From positions 20,452,515 through 20,516,514 of the forward strand of contig OX104131.1 of the NCBI GenBank assembly GCA_944470555.2: a stretch of DNA of 64,000 bases, given 5' to 3'. The notes under the pieces were generated by a model. It did no database searches and was not told the DNA's origin. It saw only the letters and a list, made by a program, of their open reading frames with translations. Both the position numbers and the translations under genes were made by a program. This DNA is from Heterobilharzia americana (lineage: Eukaryota > Platyhelminthes > Trematoda > Strigeidida > Schistosomatidae). Positions 10,617-23,085 of the stretch are shown here, piece by piece. How positions within the stretch are numbered: the stretch's first letter is position 1; each line of letters starts with the position of its first letter.

Positions 10617-12690
10617 GTTATCAACTTTTATTCAATTAGAAATAGTATTTAAGGAATAAATTAGTTTTTTCGAAATCTCCAGCACAGTATGATAAAATGA
10701 CCGTTATAACACTTTATTTGTTAAATTTTATCATATCTTTTACAGTGTTTATTTGTTTTTTGTAGACGTTTATTGACTATGAAAATAAAAGCCATTCAAA
10801 TGTGATTTTTTATTGGATAATGAGTTGACCTGTTGTAAGACATGATATTTATCGTTTGTATTTTTATCATAGCCCTTTTAAGATGCTTCCCTGTAGCTAG
10901 TTTGATAAAATTTTAACTTTTGGTCGATAGCGTCGAAAAATGTTTACGAAAATAAAGTGTTTAAAAAGTATACCATTTGAATATGGTACTGTTTTGTTGA
11001 GATGATACACCTACTATTCAGACTGTGGGAATCATCATGATACCAAATATTTTTCTATGAGTTTTTTTAGAAATGCTGTTCATCAAAAGAGCAGCAGCCT
11101 GCTTAAACTTTGGGGTAACGAAAATATTCCACGAAATTTATTTCATGTAATTCATCCCTTTTAAATTTGTTTTAATTTCTTAAATATGTATTTTGAACGC
11201 TTCAAGTACTTTTGCACGCTTTTAAAATGGTTTCAAACAGTCTTTTTTCAAGCTAACGATAAATCAAACTATAAACCATTCGCAGGTAAAGATAAGCTTT
11301 TAAATGCACAGAAATACAATGGCTTTTTAGTCACAGGATAAAATGTGTAATTACAAATTTTGATACTACCTGAATCAACTATCACCACCAAAATTACACT
11401 CGATATTCTATTTACTAACCAGTCCAAACAAGACGCTAATGTAACCTCAGGTGCTTATTTCACATTCTGGCTTTTATTACTGTTATTTTTAACATTACTG
11501 AAATGCAGTGGTTATTTCACCGAAAGATATTGTACACGGAATGAATCTGTTGAACTATTACATGCTGAGAATTCCATACTGTACCACATGTCTTGTTTGG
11601 AATAAAGTTACTATAATTTTTTTAATTTGTGAAGAGCTTTATTTAAAGTTGGGGCAGATCATTTTATTATTCGAAAAAATTGCTGGTAACACACAAAATG
11701 GTAAGCACTTTCACTTTATGGGGTTGTAAGGCATCACTTTACTATTGGAAAACGTAATATCTGACTGAAATATATTTAATGTCGTCATGGTAAGTGAGAC
11801 TGAGTGACCTATTTTACTTAGTTTCGTAATCTGATGCGGTAAATGTTCGTAAGTATAAAGAAGAGACGCAGTCGTTGGGCAGATTTGATTACGTAACCAC
11901 AAGTGACATTACCAGAAATCTTGCTAAAGTAAGACAAGCAATAACACCATTGTCAAGTAATATGTGAAAAGTATTACTATTCAAAGTGTGTACTTGCTGC
12001 AAGCAGGACAAAACCCATGTCATTTTTACCATGTTACCTTGATCACTCCTTCAAACATACAGTTGAAAGCTTGAAACTAAGTAGCATTTTAATTTTCATT
12101 AAATCAGTCGCCTTATTTTATTATCTATTAAAGATGTCTTCATGAATCCTATTGTAGTGGTATTCTTACTGTTGTTAAAAAAGATGTAATAAATTGGGAT
12201 AATTCCTAAAGGTGTACAGTAAATGTGAGATTTTGAAAGATAGCACGTTAACCGCCATCTTAAAAAAACGATGAAGAATCTGTTACTTCTTATCCTTGAA
12301 CGTTTATTGAGAGCTTTTATCATCCGAAATCAAGTTACTTATGAAAAACAGAAACAACTAAAAACAGTTAGTGATTTAGGTCTGAATATTATTAAACGTC
12401 TCAGTCGAGATGTCATCTGTATTCGGCGACTCTTAAGGTTATACTTAGTCCTATAGTACTCTCCTAAAACGTTTACTGTCGAAGAAGCAAGTAAGGTTAT
12501 GTAGTTTAGAAGAAAAACTGACCGTTGTTCTATTTCCACGAAAAAGGGTTATACACTGTGTATGGAGGAAGACGCTCCAAGCTGCAAGAACGTTCTCTAG
12601 GATGATGCTTATTACACTCATTTTCTCACTTTCACTTGTATGAGTTGCCTGTTTCATCTAAAATCAATTGATTTAGCTGTAGGCAACAAG
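10617..12690. other. AT-rich DNA, nothing recognised
   Basis: Several short reading frames (for example + strand 11360-11605) lack domain signatures, conserved motifs or supported splice sites. Confidence 0.5.
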
Positions 12691-12699
12691 TGGATAGCC

Positions 12700-12860
12700 C
12701 TGGACCTAGGTTTTTTGCTTGATGTAGTCATCAGCAAAGCTTATCTGCCACCCCAATGAAACGGGTGTCTCTTGTGAGACTAGAACCAGCGTCACCCGTT
12801 TTGCCGTCGGTAATGTTACCACTTGGCTATTCGAGCCGAAACTAACCGACTGTAAGACTG
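12700..12860 (-). mobile_element. Degenerate tRNA-derived SINE
   Basis: The minus strand has an A-box-like TAGCCAAGTGGTAACATTA and a B-box-like GGTTCTAGTCTC about 40 nt downstream, followed by a weak CTGATGA remnant. The tRNA-like spacing supports a SINE head. The family is not certain. Confidence 0.45.
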
Positions 12861-13734
12861 ATGATCACACTGCAAGCTGATAGATAGAATTCGATGAGAA
12901 CTCAGGACTAAACAGTCCAGTGACCAACCAATGTATACAATCAATTATGTCAGACATTTTGATAGCCTAATAATTTTCCCGTTGGTAATCTTTCCATCAA
13001 ATGGTTCTTTAGTAAGTAATTTATTACATGAGACTGAAAGGTGATCCTATCTGGATGATTTTCTTTTGAACTAGAAAACTAGTTGCTTAAGCTTCAGGTA
13101 CGAACGAAACCTGCAGAAGTTGCTACTGTAAAATAAGTCTTTTGCTATTGGTGGCTGTATTTGCGAGATCTATAACTGTTTGTTCCTTCATTTACCCTTT
13201 CTTGAACCTTTCTTGTCTTACTGATTTTAAACTTTTGATTTATTATGTGATAAATACGTAAGTTTTCAAGACTATACGGCCTTTTTTTATGAGATTGAAT
13301 AACTCGTACATTTCAGTTGTTCCTGTACTCCGCAATATTTTCTTGGTCACAAGCAGTATTGTGCTTGGTCAAAAGCTCGAAAGTAGGCATGATTAGTTAC
13401 TCATTCTAAACTTTTTGCATGGTAGACATCTTTTTCTACACAAGTAGTCAGCGGTAATAATTTCATCAGTTAAAATCATCCCTTTCACTTGTGGCTTTTC
13501 CTTTGTCTAATCTAAGACAAGACAAACACCAGAATCTTGGAAATATACTCACATAATGCAGAGTTCTTTCTTTTAGTGAAATCAAATTCTAGAAGCGAAC
13601 GTATTCACCAAATTTTTGATGGAAGGTGAAATAATGATTATACTGCTTGCGTTTGTTTATGCAGTAGGAATCGTGGGGTTACGACTATTGCAATTTGGCT
13701 TTTTATGAGGAATGACTAGTTTAAAAAGGTTTAC
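12861..13734. other. AT-rich DNA, nothing recognised
   Basis: No supported feature. Confidence 0.5.
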
Positions 13735-13830
13735 ATGAAGAATCGAAGTCAGTTAGAGAACCGCAATAAGCCTAGGAGTCCTAGAAAACTGTTTTGTACA
13801 TTCTTAAAACTCCTCGGCGGTGGATGATCA
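13735..13830 (-). repeat. Degenerate tail/hammerhead fragment of the fold-back family
   Basis: Order matches the left arm at 4.4 kb: a TCGAAGTCAGTTAG block, AGGAGTCCTAG, CTGTTTTGT and ACTCCTCGGCGG. Read on the minus strand it gives CCGAGGAG where CTGAGGAG is expected, and the GAAA box is lost. Confidence 0.45.
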
Positions 13831-15086
13831 CAAGCTCAAGAATAAACGAGCTAAGCACAAAGATGTCTCATGGCCAAAACGTTGAAATGAAGTGATTAGA
13901 CTAGATTTCAGTATTTCATCACTTCGTACTAATGCCAGCCGACAAGACATTGATGCTATCATTTAATGTTTTCATGGTGTAATTGATTCTACTCTTTACT
14001 TTTTCGTCCCTTTAGTTTGGAGCTTCTCATCAAAACTTATTATATCCATCTTGAAGGAAGTCACTAAAGAACACTAGACAATAATTAAGTGGTTGTTTCT
14101 AAGGAGCTAATGAATTTGGAAGTATTCCTTATTATGGATCAAAATAGATTTAGTACGCAGTGTAATTAACATTCGTTGTTCACATTTTAGCGATTTTACA
14201 TGCTTAAAATAATGCGCTAGATAAAAGAATATTGTTTAGATTACTGGCAATGCTGATGAGTAGTAACATTTTTGAAAGCTGTGAAATAGAAATTGCAAAC
14301 ATGTTGACTGCTCCCGGCAAACTGAAGTCTCTGAATGTATTTATCCAGTTTCATAGCACACATTTTAAATGGTGACTAAGTAACCGAATGAGTAAAGGCA
14401 ATGTTAGACGCCAAACTGCTTTAGCGAAGATTTCCATCCTAATTTAGAAGTAGAGCTACAATTGATAATGATCAATGAATTCGGATCCACTGTTTTACTG
14501 CTCTAGAGTTGAGATCCACTGTTATTTAGTGAAGATACCTTCAACGTGTTTGAATTGTCATGTCTGAGTTGTTTCATCGAACGGATCATGAATTCTTATC
14601 ATTACTTTTGGAAACTTATTATGAAGTCGACCACTGTGTATGTGTAGAACTTCTGCGTTGAAGACGATCCAAAGAACTGATTCATGTTGCATAAAAAATG
14701 AAATAATTTACGATAAGAAATGTTATTATCGTCATTTTAAGATTCGTTTCAGGTGACTCTCCACGAGATTGCTCAAAAACTGATCTCTCAACTGGCATGC
14801 AACTCATGAAAGATGAATTTCAGTAAATTAATTTTTTTACTGAACAAAGGCTATTTGCTTATCATTATGATAGAATTTGAGATGGATGGGACATTATGAT
14901 GGTGGAAAAAATTATCGTTATGCACAGATAACTTTGGTGGTTTCATCTTTTCTAAATGTAGTGGTTTATCTGTATTATTCTTGAAGGTATTATTGGAAAC
15001 TTCTTTCATGACTGAAAGGTGCTAATCTAATCATTCAGCTTAGGTGACCCATCTACCATCAGAATACAGCATAATAAGCAAACGGT
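13831..15086. other. AT-rich DNA, nothing recognised
   Basis: No supported feature. Confidence 0.5.
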
Positions 15087-15118
15087 ATTATATACTGAAA
15101 TGATAATTCAGCAGAAGC
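15087..15118 (+). repeat. 32-bp target-site duplication, left copy
   Basis: A 32-bp stretch starting ATTATATACTGAAATG and ending TTCAGCAGAAGC is identical to 18409-18440, on either side of the RTE element. Confidence 0.95.
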
Positions 15119-15360
15119 CTCGCCTGGTTAACTAGTTCACTAGTTACTAGCCGGTCCTAAGCGCGCATAAACAGGGAAGGTTGGGCACAAGGCTAGCAAC
15201 CCTACCCCGTAAAACAAATCTAACCGCTAAAGAAACTCCAAAGCACAAACGATATATAAAAAATAAAACGAACTTATTCCTCGCTGGAATCGGAGAGGAG
15301 AAATGACGCCGGTTGGTGAAAGCCTTCGGGAAGCCAATTGGCCGATGTGTCTTCTCCTCG

Positions 15361-16160
15361 ATGAAAGCGAAAGTAAACGTGGGGACATGGAATGTCCGCA
15401 CGATGTTTGAACCCAGTAAGGCAGCCCAGATTGCAAACGAGATGAGAAGGTATCACATCGAAGTGCTTGGGATTTGCGAAAGCAGATGGAATGGGAGTGG
15501 ACTGTCCAAACTGTAAACTGAAGAGTCAATAATCTACTCCGATATTGTCACCAACGCGACAATCACGAACACACTGAGTTCTGGAGTGGCTATCATGATG
15601 TCCCCTTCAACAGCATCGAAGGCTCTCATGCAGTGGGAACCAATCTCCTCCAGATTCATGACAGTAAGGTTCAACTCAAAAGGAAGGAAGGTCACAATCA
15701 TACAATGCTTCGCTATGCACCTCCAATAATGCAGACCAAGAGAAGGAGGAGGAATTCTACAGGCAACTGCAATCAACACTGGACAAGACCCCATCTCAGT
15801 TGGCGACATCAAAATTCTAATGGGAGACATGATTGCCAAACTGGGAGCAGACAACACAGGAAGAGAACTAACTATGGGTCGAGAAGCGCTCAGTGAGGTG
15901 ATGAAAGAGAATGGAGAATTTTTTGCAGAATTCTGCGCATTCAACGATTTGGTGATTGGAGGCAGTGTGTTCAAGCACAAGGATGTCCACAAAGCGAGCG
16001 ACATGGATTTCACCAGCCACCAGGACGTACTAAAAATCAGATCGACTTTATCTCAATGTGGAGAAAGTTGAGACTCAGTCTACTTGACACAAGGTCAAGG
16101 AGAGGAACAGATGTAGGTTCAGACCACTATCTAGTGCAAAGAACCTTCCAAATCAAGTTA
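15361..16160 (+). pseudogene. RTE apurinic-type endonuclease domain, frameshifted
   Basis: This would nick target DNA to prime reverse transcription. From 15361 the frame reads MKAKVNVGTWNVRTM, then GICESRWNGSG, the first motifs of the exonuclease-III-like fold. Frame breaks follow near 15515 and 15720. At 15820 comes MGDMIAKLGADNTGRE (the GDFNAKVG-like motif, with the catalytic D-N pair altered), then FCAFNDLVIGGSVF. After another shift at about 16056 comes RGTDVGSDHYLV, the terminal SDH motif with its histidine kept. At least four breaks rule out a working product. Confidence 0.88.
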
Positions 16161-18256
16161 AAAGCCTTCAAGGAGGCTGGTGATAGACCTCAGTTCAAGT
16201 ACAACACTCGGAAACTGAAGGATGAAACTACAAAGGAAATCTCCACGGCAGCCATCAAAACAAAATGGGAGATATCGAGGAACATCCCTGAAGAAACCTG
16301 TGTGGAAGAACACTGGAAGTCTTTGAAAGCTATGTGGAAAGAAACCTGCACAGCCGTATTAGGAAGGAAGATGAAAGAAGATAAGGAATGGATCTCAATG
16401 GATACATGGAAGCTGATATTGGAGTGAGAGGAGGATGGTGAAGCAGAAGATGAACCAGTGCAGTGCAAGTATGAACAACGAGAAGAGGATCTGAGCACAA
16501 TGTGTAAAACACTACACTGGACAACGAAGTGAAGAAGAGTGCACGGAAAGACAAAAGACACTTCTACGAAACACTGGTAAGTGAAGCGGAACAGGCTGCA
16601 GGTAAGAGAGACCTGACGATATTGCATCAAATAACCAGGTTGCTACCTGCTAGTAGAGAGATCAACGCAGACGAAACCAATAAAACATAATGACGGAAAT
16701 TTAATTACAAAAGAAGAGAAACAGAGGAAACGATGGGCCGACCACTTCAAGAAGCTCTTGAATCGACCACCACCTGCACTTCGTCCAGAAATACCACCTG
16801 CAGCCGCTGAATTACAAGTGAACATAAATCCTCCAACGAAAATGGAAGTCCTGAACGCCATAAAGCTACTGAAATGCGGGAAAGCAGCAGGACCAGATGG
16901 AATACCGCCAGAAGCACTGAGAACAGATGCAGAGACAACAGCGGACATGCTCACACCACTATTGCAGAAGGTGTGGAAGGAAGAGAAGGTACCTGGCGAT
17001 TGGAAGAAGGGTTACCTTGTCAAACTGCCGAAGAAGGGAGACCTCAGTGTTTGCAAGAACTGGCGTGGAGTCACTCTCCTGTCCACCCAAAGCAAGCAAA
17101 ATATTAAGCCGCATCATCCTGGAGAGAGGCTAAAGGATGTACTGGATTCAAGGCTACGACCGGAACAGGCAGGCTTCAGGAAGTACAAATCATGTACCGA
17201 CTAAATTGCTACGCTACACATCATCATAGAGCAGAGCATAGAATAGCAGTCAACTCTACACCCCAACTTTATCGACTTTGAGAAGGCCTTTGACAGCGTC
17301 GACCGAGAGGTAATTTGGAAACTGCTTCATTACTACGGAATACCACAAACCTTTATCCGCCTCATTCAACAACTATATGAAGACGCCATATGCCAGCCAA
17401 GTAATTCACAATGGGAAGCTCAATGATGCCTTCGAAGTGAAGTGAAGACAGGAGTGAAACAAGGTTGCCTACTATCCCCCATGATATTCCTGATTGTGGT
17501 CTAGTGGACTGGATCATGCAGCAGACAGTGGGGAGCTGTGAGAAGAGGGGGATACGCTGGCTTGACCGGGGATAAGAACCTAGAAGACTTGGATTTCGCA
17601 GAGGATGCCTTGTGCTTGATGTCACACAAACTTGAAGATCTACAGGCAAAAACTAACAAGTTGGCAGAAGAGGCAGGGTAGCGAAGACGAGACTCCAGGT
17701 GAATATAGAGAAGACAAAAGTGATGAAGATACCGCACCAACAACAACAACAGACTCCAGTCACCATCGACGGGAGAAACTTAAGGGAAGTAACCTCCTTC
17801 ACCTATCTAGGCAGCACTGTTTCAACTACAGGTGGCGGCGCAGATGAGGACGTCAAAGTCAGAATCGGAAAAGCAAGACAGGCCTTCATTAGCCTGAAAC
17901 CAGTGTGGAGATCTTCTGCACTCAGCATGTGGAACAAGATACGGATTTTCAACACCAACGTCAAGTCAGTGCTTCTGTATGGTTCAGAGACTTGGCGCGT
18001 CACGAAAGGCATTTCCAATAAACTACAGACATTCATCAACAACTGCTTACGCTCGCTACTGGAGATCAGATGGCCAGAAAAAATAAGCAACAAGGAACTC
18101 TGGGAACGAACCAACCAAGAACTTATCACGCAACAAATATGCAGTAAGATGGATTGGGCATACACTGAGAAGGCCGACTGGGGACATCATGCGTCAGGTC
18201 AGGTACTCGAGGGGAGTCCCCATGGGAAGCGACGAGTTGGACGTCCGGGAGCGTGA
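16161..18256 (+). pseudogene. RTE reverse transcriptase, frameshifted
   Basis: This copies element RNA at the nicked target. Visible blocks: LKCGKAAGPDGIPPEALR (16868 on), KKGDLSVCKNWRGVTLLS (17029 on), RPEQAGFRKYKSCTD, NFIDFEKAFDSVDRE (17265 on), VKTGVKQGCLLSPMIF, and DLDFAEDALCLMS at about 17588. The catalytic box is FAED rather than FADD, so one catalytic aspartate is replaced by glutamate as well as the frame breaks. The last piece (17699-18256) has NIEKTKVMKI, FTYLGSTVSTTGG, SVLLYGSETWRV and LLEIRWPEKISNK. A glutamine run (HQQQQQTP) precedes it. Confidence 0.9.
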
Positions 18257-18408
18257 CATGGAGGAGATCGTGCGAGGAGGAAATGAGAGCTTGTGGGCTG
18301 TCGTGGAACCAGGTTCAAAAGGTCCCAGAGAACAGAGTTGAGTGGAGACGTGCTACTGAGCCCTGTGTTCTACTAGGAACGCAAGGGACTCATAATAATA
18401 ATAATAAA

Positions 18409-18440
18409 ATTATATACTGAAATGATAATTCAGCAGAAGC
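18409..18440 (+). repeat. 32-bp target-site duplication, right copy
   Basis: Identical to 15087-15118. The undisturbed site would have read straight from 15118 into ATTCTTGCAG at 18441. Confidence 0.95.
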
Positions 18441-19625
18441 ATTCTTGCAGTGTGTAACTAATTCACTTTGGTTTAGTATATTATCACACTACACAAAGAC
18501 ATCATAACGCTGAAAATATTTTGCTGGTTTGCGTTGTTCAGTTAGAATGAAAAACGTCTGTATGATAAATGAATAATATAGCTAAATATATAAGCACAAA
18601 TTCATTACTGACTAAATAATTGCTCCCTACAGAATGGCCAACTTGACGTTTTCACCTCAGTTACGTCATTTATTTAAATAACTGAGTACCAACCGGATTC
18701 TTCAGAATTTATCTTTGAAAATAACAATTGTCTGAAACTACGATTTAAGATACGAAGGAACGTTAACGTATTTTTGTCTGATAATCAAAGTTTTTTCTTA
18801 ACAAACAGTTCAGTCCCTACTATTGTACTTTTATATATCGTTTATTTTTACTGCACTAATTATGGAATCAACGTACTTTATTTCTTGTTAGTTCTTTACG
18901 TGGATTCAATTTATTTAATTTGGATGTGTCGGGTGTGTAGTTCCACACCTTAGGACAGCGAAACACTCTGACATCTTTTAAAAAAGAAATTGAGAGTACA
19001 ATACATTTTCGGTAGATTTGAACAATAAGTTTCTCATATCCAAAATCCGACATCAATTTTTTATCACCTAATGTATTTCTGTAAGTTCTTGAAGCCTATA
19101 CTGAGTGAGTCATAGCCAGAAAGTTGTGTTGGAAAACTCTCTGTTTTTTAATGAATGATGAATGTTTCAGATTTTCAAAAGACATATTTTCACTGGTACT
19201 CAAAAGAATTTTTAAACGTCACCAATATAGCTGGAATTAAGTTTAGTCTTCACTGTCAACCGACTTTAATATCTAGCATTGAAACATACTTAATACCTGG
19301 TCCAAAAATGTATAACAGAGTACTTTATTTTCATAAATGAAGACTCCGCTATTTACTGTGTTTAAGGCACTAAGTAGATAACATTTCCTGTTTAGTTAAC
19401 ACTGTACAATATAGTTAGTTTTCAAGGTAGTCATGCCTTACAATTAGTTACACACGTCTTTTACTGGAAATTCAAGTTTTGTGTCTTGGGGTCATGCTTC
19501 AATAGGCTTAAAACCTCACCAAGACTCGAAACGTTTTCCCTCCAGTATACGCCTATTTTGGTTTTGGGCACATACAACATGTCACTGAAGTAAGAATCTT
19601 AAGTTGTGCAGATGGCTTCATAGCA
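18441..19625. other. AT-rich DNA, nothing recognised
   Basis: No supported feature. Confidence 0.5.
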
Positions 19626-20050
19626 AGTTGTTGTGTTTTCTACAGCCGGCCGATGATAACCACACGAAATAAAGACAGACTCCCTGACTTCTCCTCTTCT
19701 ATGTGCATTTACCAGTTCAACTGCTCCTGTGGAGCTAGTTACATTGGACGTACAGTTAGGCAAGTCCGTCGTCGAATCGCCGAGCATCATCCTTCATGGC
19801 TAAGTAAAGGGGGAAACCAGATTGATGCAAAGCTCAATACTCTCTCATCTGATTGACACCGGCCACCAAGTTAACACTCATGGTGCCTTTAAAGTTATTT
19901 ACCACACTCCTTCTCACCTCACCCATGCCCTACGAGTTCGTCTTTTACATACAGCAGAAGCCATACGAATCCACCTACACAAGCCAAGTCTGTGTGTTCA
20001 GAAGAGATTCGTACAGCCTTTCTTTGCCTTGGCCATCTGTATAGCTCATT
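19626..20050 (+). pseudogene. Penelope-like element GIY-YIG domain with frameshift
   Basis: The frame from 19653 encodes MCIYQFNCSCGASYIGRT, then VRRRIAEHHPSWLSKGG. After a break near 19830 a second frame gives SSILSHLIDTGHQV, VRLLHTAEAIRIHLHKPSLC and VQKRFVQPFFALAI. Together they cover the GIY-YIG endonuclease and C-terminus of a Penelope-like element, with Y, YIG, R and the catalytic E of TAEA present. The reverse transcriptase is missing (5' truncation). It is better preserved than the copy at 6.6 kb and comes from the same broad family. Confidence 0.88.
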
Positions 20051-20116
20051 TATTACGACAAGACTCTTCATTTCATCCACCACACAATTCACTATAACTA
20101 ATATTTTAATAGCTCC

Positions 20117-20137
20117 ATTATTATTATTATTATTATA
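20117..20137. repeat. ATT microsatellite
   Basis: About seven tandem ATT units in the 3' flank of the Penelope-like copy. Confidence 0.9.
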
Positions 20138-21898
20138 GACTTAACCATCTTTCTCTCCCCCTACTGTCTCTAATTACCGTTAACAATTTACCATTTTACG
20201 TAACAGATCATTTTCGCTCTTTAATTATCATTATACAAAATATAAATTATGTAAGAACCTGTTCACAAAATCTTTCTACGATAATTATTCTTTGCTTTAG
20301 TTAACTGTCTTAATTACCTGATGAGTTATCACCTCCTTGATACTTTGAGATTGATAATTTTTCATTGAACAACTCTTACCACTAGATTGGTTATGTAACT
20401 TTAAGTTTGAAAATGCTATATTAGTGTAGAGTCATTGATGAGAAACTAATTGAAAAGAAATATTTCTTCGCTCACATTGTTTGTTTTACTAAATGTCTAA
20501 ATGGGAATTTTTGCATTACTAAAAAGAAATATATTTTAAAACTTGTATTGAACACTTTCATTTTTGCACAACCAATACTGTCTGTAGCTGTATTATGATG
20601 ATAAAATACTGTATAGGACTTTTCATAATTGCTCCCGAAGTGAGTAAGACCAGACAAAGAAATTTTGGAGTACATTTAATAGATCTTATTGATTTTTACA
20701 GGAGTTAGCTCTTAAAATATTTTTTTTATTAAAATAATCACCGTTATCTGATTGCATTACTAAAGGATATATGAATAGAAAATTATTACTGTCACCAGAT
20801 AACAACAAATGACCCATTGTTGATAAGAATTTACATTTGGACAGTTTCATCAAACATGAATTTTTAATGTATTCATGCACAATTAAACAATAATTTTCAG
20901 ATATCATCTTTGATAATTTCTCAAGTCCTCAGAAAAATAGAGTGTCGTAATATATTCGTATACATATTTCCAAGTTTACAAAGGAAAGCTTTTCCTGTCA
21001 ATTTTGCTTTCTTGACCAAATGATTACGTATTGATTAGAAATTATTGAAATTCTTATACATACTGACTACTGAAAGAATTAAATTTATTACAAAACAGAA
21101 GGGTGGAGGAATTTATAGGTTGAAAGGTATGTCTAAAATAGGTTGGCCGAAATTTCTCAATGTTTTATTGTTAAAAATGAATACTTGATTATCTTTATTC
21201 AAATCTCATGTATTATAACAGTCGTTCATCAAGTTTCAATGCCAAAAATATCAATATAAACACATTTAGGCGTTCAAATAAAAACTGTCGTGACAATTTC
21301 TATTTAACTATCGTCAACCGGGATAGTTTAAAAGATACTAGTTGTTGAAAACGTTTCTGCTCTCTAATGCCTAGCTATAACAATGCACTGAAACATACTA
21401 CCAGTTTAAAAATTGAATTTTGTTCGTATTCACGCTTACGATTAGTGTTACTAATCTCATGTCTATCACCAGGTACATTTAAGGTGACAATATTTCATTT
21501 CTCACTGTTATGCAAAGACTGGGTAATAGAGAAAAAGCAAATAAAATTGAACTATAATATTGAAAGGTGATAGTAATCGATGATTTCTTGTTTGATATAG
21601 CAACCTTTCACCATTAAAACTTCTTTTGCTACAAGTTGTGTTTTAAATGAAATCAATTTGAAGTTTTGCTAGGCTGTGTTACTTTACCTAAGATAACGTA
21701 TTTGGCAAGGATTTCACGTTATTAAAGTAAATTTAGTTACAGCACCAGAGATTTAAGTAAAAGAAGAGGTGAGATCGTCACTAGAGTTGAAAAAAGTAGG
21801 AGATTATTTTTATCAGTTTGATTATCTAAGATAGTTGGGGTTTATCATTTCCGGAATGATCTGTGTTGACATTCATATATTTAATCTGAAACCAAGTG
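20138..21898. other. AT-rich DNA, nothing recognised
   Basis: No supported feature. Confidence 0.5.
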
Positions 21899-22680
21899 CT
21901 ACTTACGTATTGGTTGCATTGTTTTCTCTGAGTTGGGTTGTTTAATCATGAAGCTTTCATTGTCTTTGTAGACAACATCATCAGCACTGACTTCAGTATG
22001 AAGTGGGCTGTCAACATCTCTCCGCAAGTGATTTAGTGGCTTGCTCTGATGATATGGTCTGTGATTGGTTGTTTCCTTCGATTGTTGTATCATTGACTGC
22101 ATAGATTTTCCTGTTGGCTGTTCCTCTGCTTGACGTCTGACAGTTCTGTCATTTATCATCTTTCTTATTGGTTGATAGACTGGGTCTGTGTCTATACATC
22201 TACAACTGCTGACTGACCCGAATGCCAAGCTTCTAGGAATTCTCTGATATTTTTATGTTATCTCTGACCGAAATTCCTACATTGTCGAAATTGAATTCAT
22301 GTCCATAGTTGTCCACGCGCACTGAAACGAGTAATGAAATGTGGTGTTCAATAGCCAATCGGTGCTCATGTAGACGAAGGCGAAGAGGGCGACCACTTTG
22401 TCTATTGTAGTGTTGATTACAGTTATTGCAGTTGATTTTGTAAATGATATTCGGTTTGTCTTTGTTGGTTGTTACATCTTTTGATCTGCATAGTAGTGTC
22501 TGGAGGAAATTTGTTGGCTTATGAGCCACACCAATTCCACCTAGTGGTCTTAGTAATCTTGTCATGATTTCTGACATATTCTTTATGTATGATAAGATGA
22601 TGCGTTTTTTGATTTCTCTCAATGACCTTATAGTTGATGATGTACTGGATAGGCATCTTTTGATAAAGTTTCGTGGGTAG
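21899..22680 (-). pseudogene. Penelope-like element, RT-endonuclease linker and GIY-YIG domain
   Basis: The minus-strand frame 22622-22233 encodes MSEIMTRLLRPLGGIG, VAHKPTNFLQTLL, NIIYKINCNNCNQHY and GRPLRLRLHEHRLAI. These are the cysteine pair, GIY-YIG core and EH motif of a second Penelope-like subfamily, distinct from those at 6.6 and 19.7 kb. The YIGQSGR box reads YNRQSGR, so the conserved Ile-Gly is lost. After a break the second frame (22228-21899) gives CIDTDPVYQPIRKMIND and a hydrophilic tail. Its last part is repeated in inverted orientation at 22.7-23.1 kb. Confidence 0.82.
21921..22305 (-). repeat. Left arm of a ~385-bp inverted repeat (Penelope-like tail)
   Basis: Reverse complement of 22697-23085 with a few substitutions and small indels. 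Shared landmarks: AATGAATTCATGTCC-like start, CTAGAAGCTTGGCATTC, ACAGACCCAGTCTATCAACC, and GATGATGTTGTCTAC. Confidence 0.88.
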
Positions 22681-22696
22681 CCGTTCTTATTCTCAA

Positions 22697-23085
22697 TGCA
22701 CGTGAATAATTATGGACATGAATTCAATTTCAACAATGTAGGAATTTCGGTCAGAGAAACATAAAAAATATCAGAGAATTCCTAGAAGCTTGGCATTCAG
22801 GTCAGTCAGCAGTTGTAGATGTATAGACACAGACCCAGTCTATCAACCAATAAGAAAGATGATAAATGACAGAACTGTCAGACGTCAAGCAGAGGAACAG
22901 CCAACAGGAAAACTATGCAGTCAATGATACAACAATCGAAGGAAACAACCAATCACAGACCATATCATCAGAGCAAGCCACTAAATCACTTGCGGAGAGA
23001 TGTTGACAGCCCACTTCATACTGAAGTCAGTGCTGATGATGTTGTCTACAAAGACATGAAAGCTTCATGATTAAACAACCCAGCT
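22697..23085 (+). repeat. Right arm of the inverted repeat
   Basis: A second partial copy of the same Penelope-like 3' end in opposite orientation, starting AATTATGGACATGAATTC and ending near TGATTAAACAACCCAGC. The two arms are separated by about 390 bp, which holds the upstream part of the minus-strand copy. Confidence 0.88.

Larger units (their letters stand above)
15119..18408 (+). mobile_element. Near full-length RTE-clade non-LTR retrotransposon (SR2-like)
   Basis: 3,290 bp with a 5' untranslated region, an endonuclease then reverse transcriptase coding order, and a short AATAATAATAATAA tail, bounded by an exact 32-bp target-site duplication. Domain order and the tandem-repeat tail fit the RTE clade; SR2 is the known schistosome member. 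Many frameshifts and stops show it is dead. It is GC-richer than its surroundings. The identical duplications imply a fairly recent insertion compared with the other remnants. Confidence 0.92.

Noticed and set aside
12700..12860. A genuine tRNA gene
   Set aside because: A- and B-box-like sequences are present, but no full cloverleaf (acceptor and anticodon stems) can be paired. The same holds for the heads at 2.2, 31.8, 52.6 and 61.9 kb.
15147..16954. Several long minus-strand open frames opposite the RTE element (up to about 159 codons)
   Set aside because: They are antisense shadows of the GC-richer retrotransposon coding region on the + strand.
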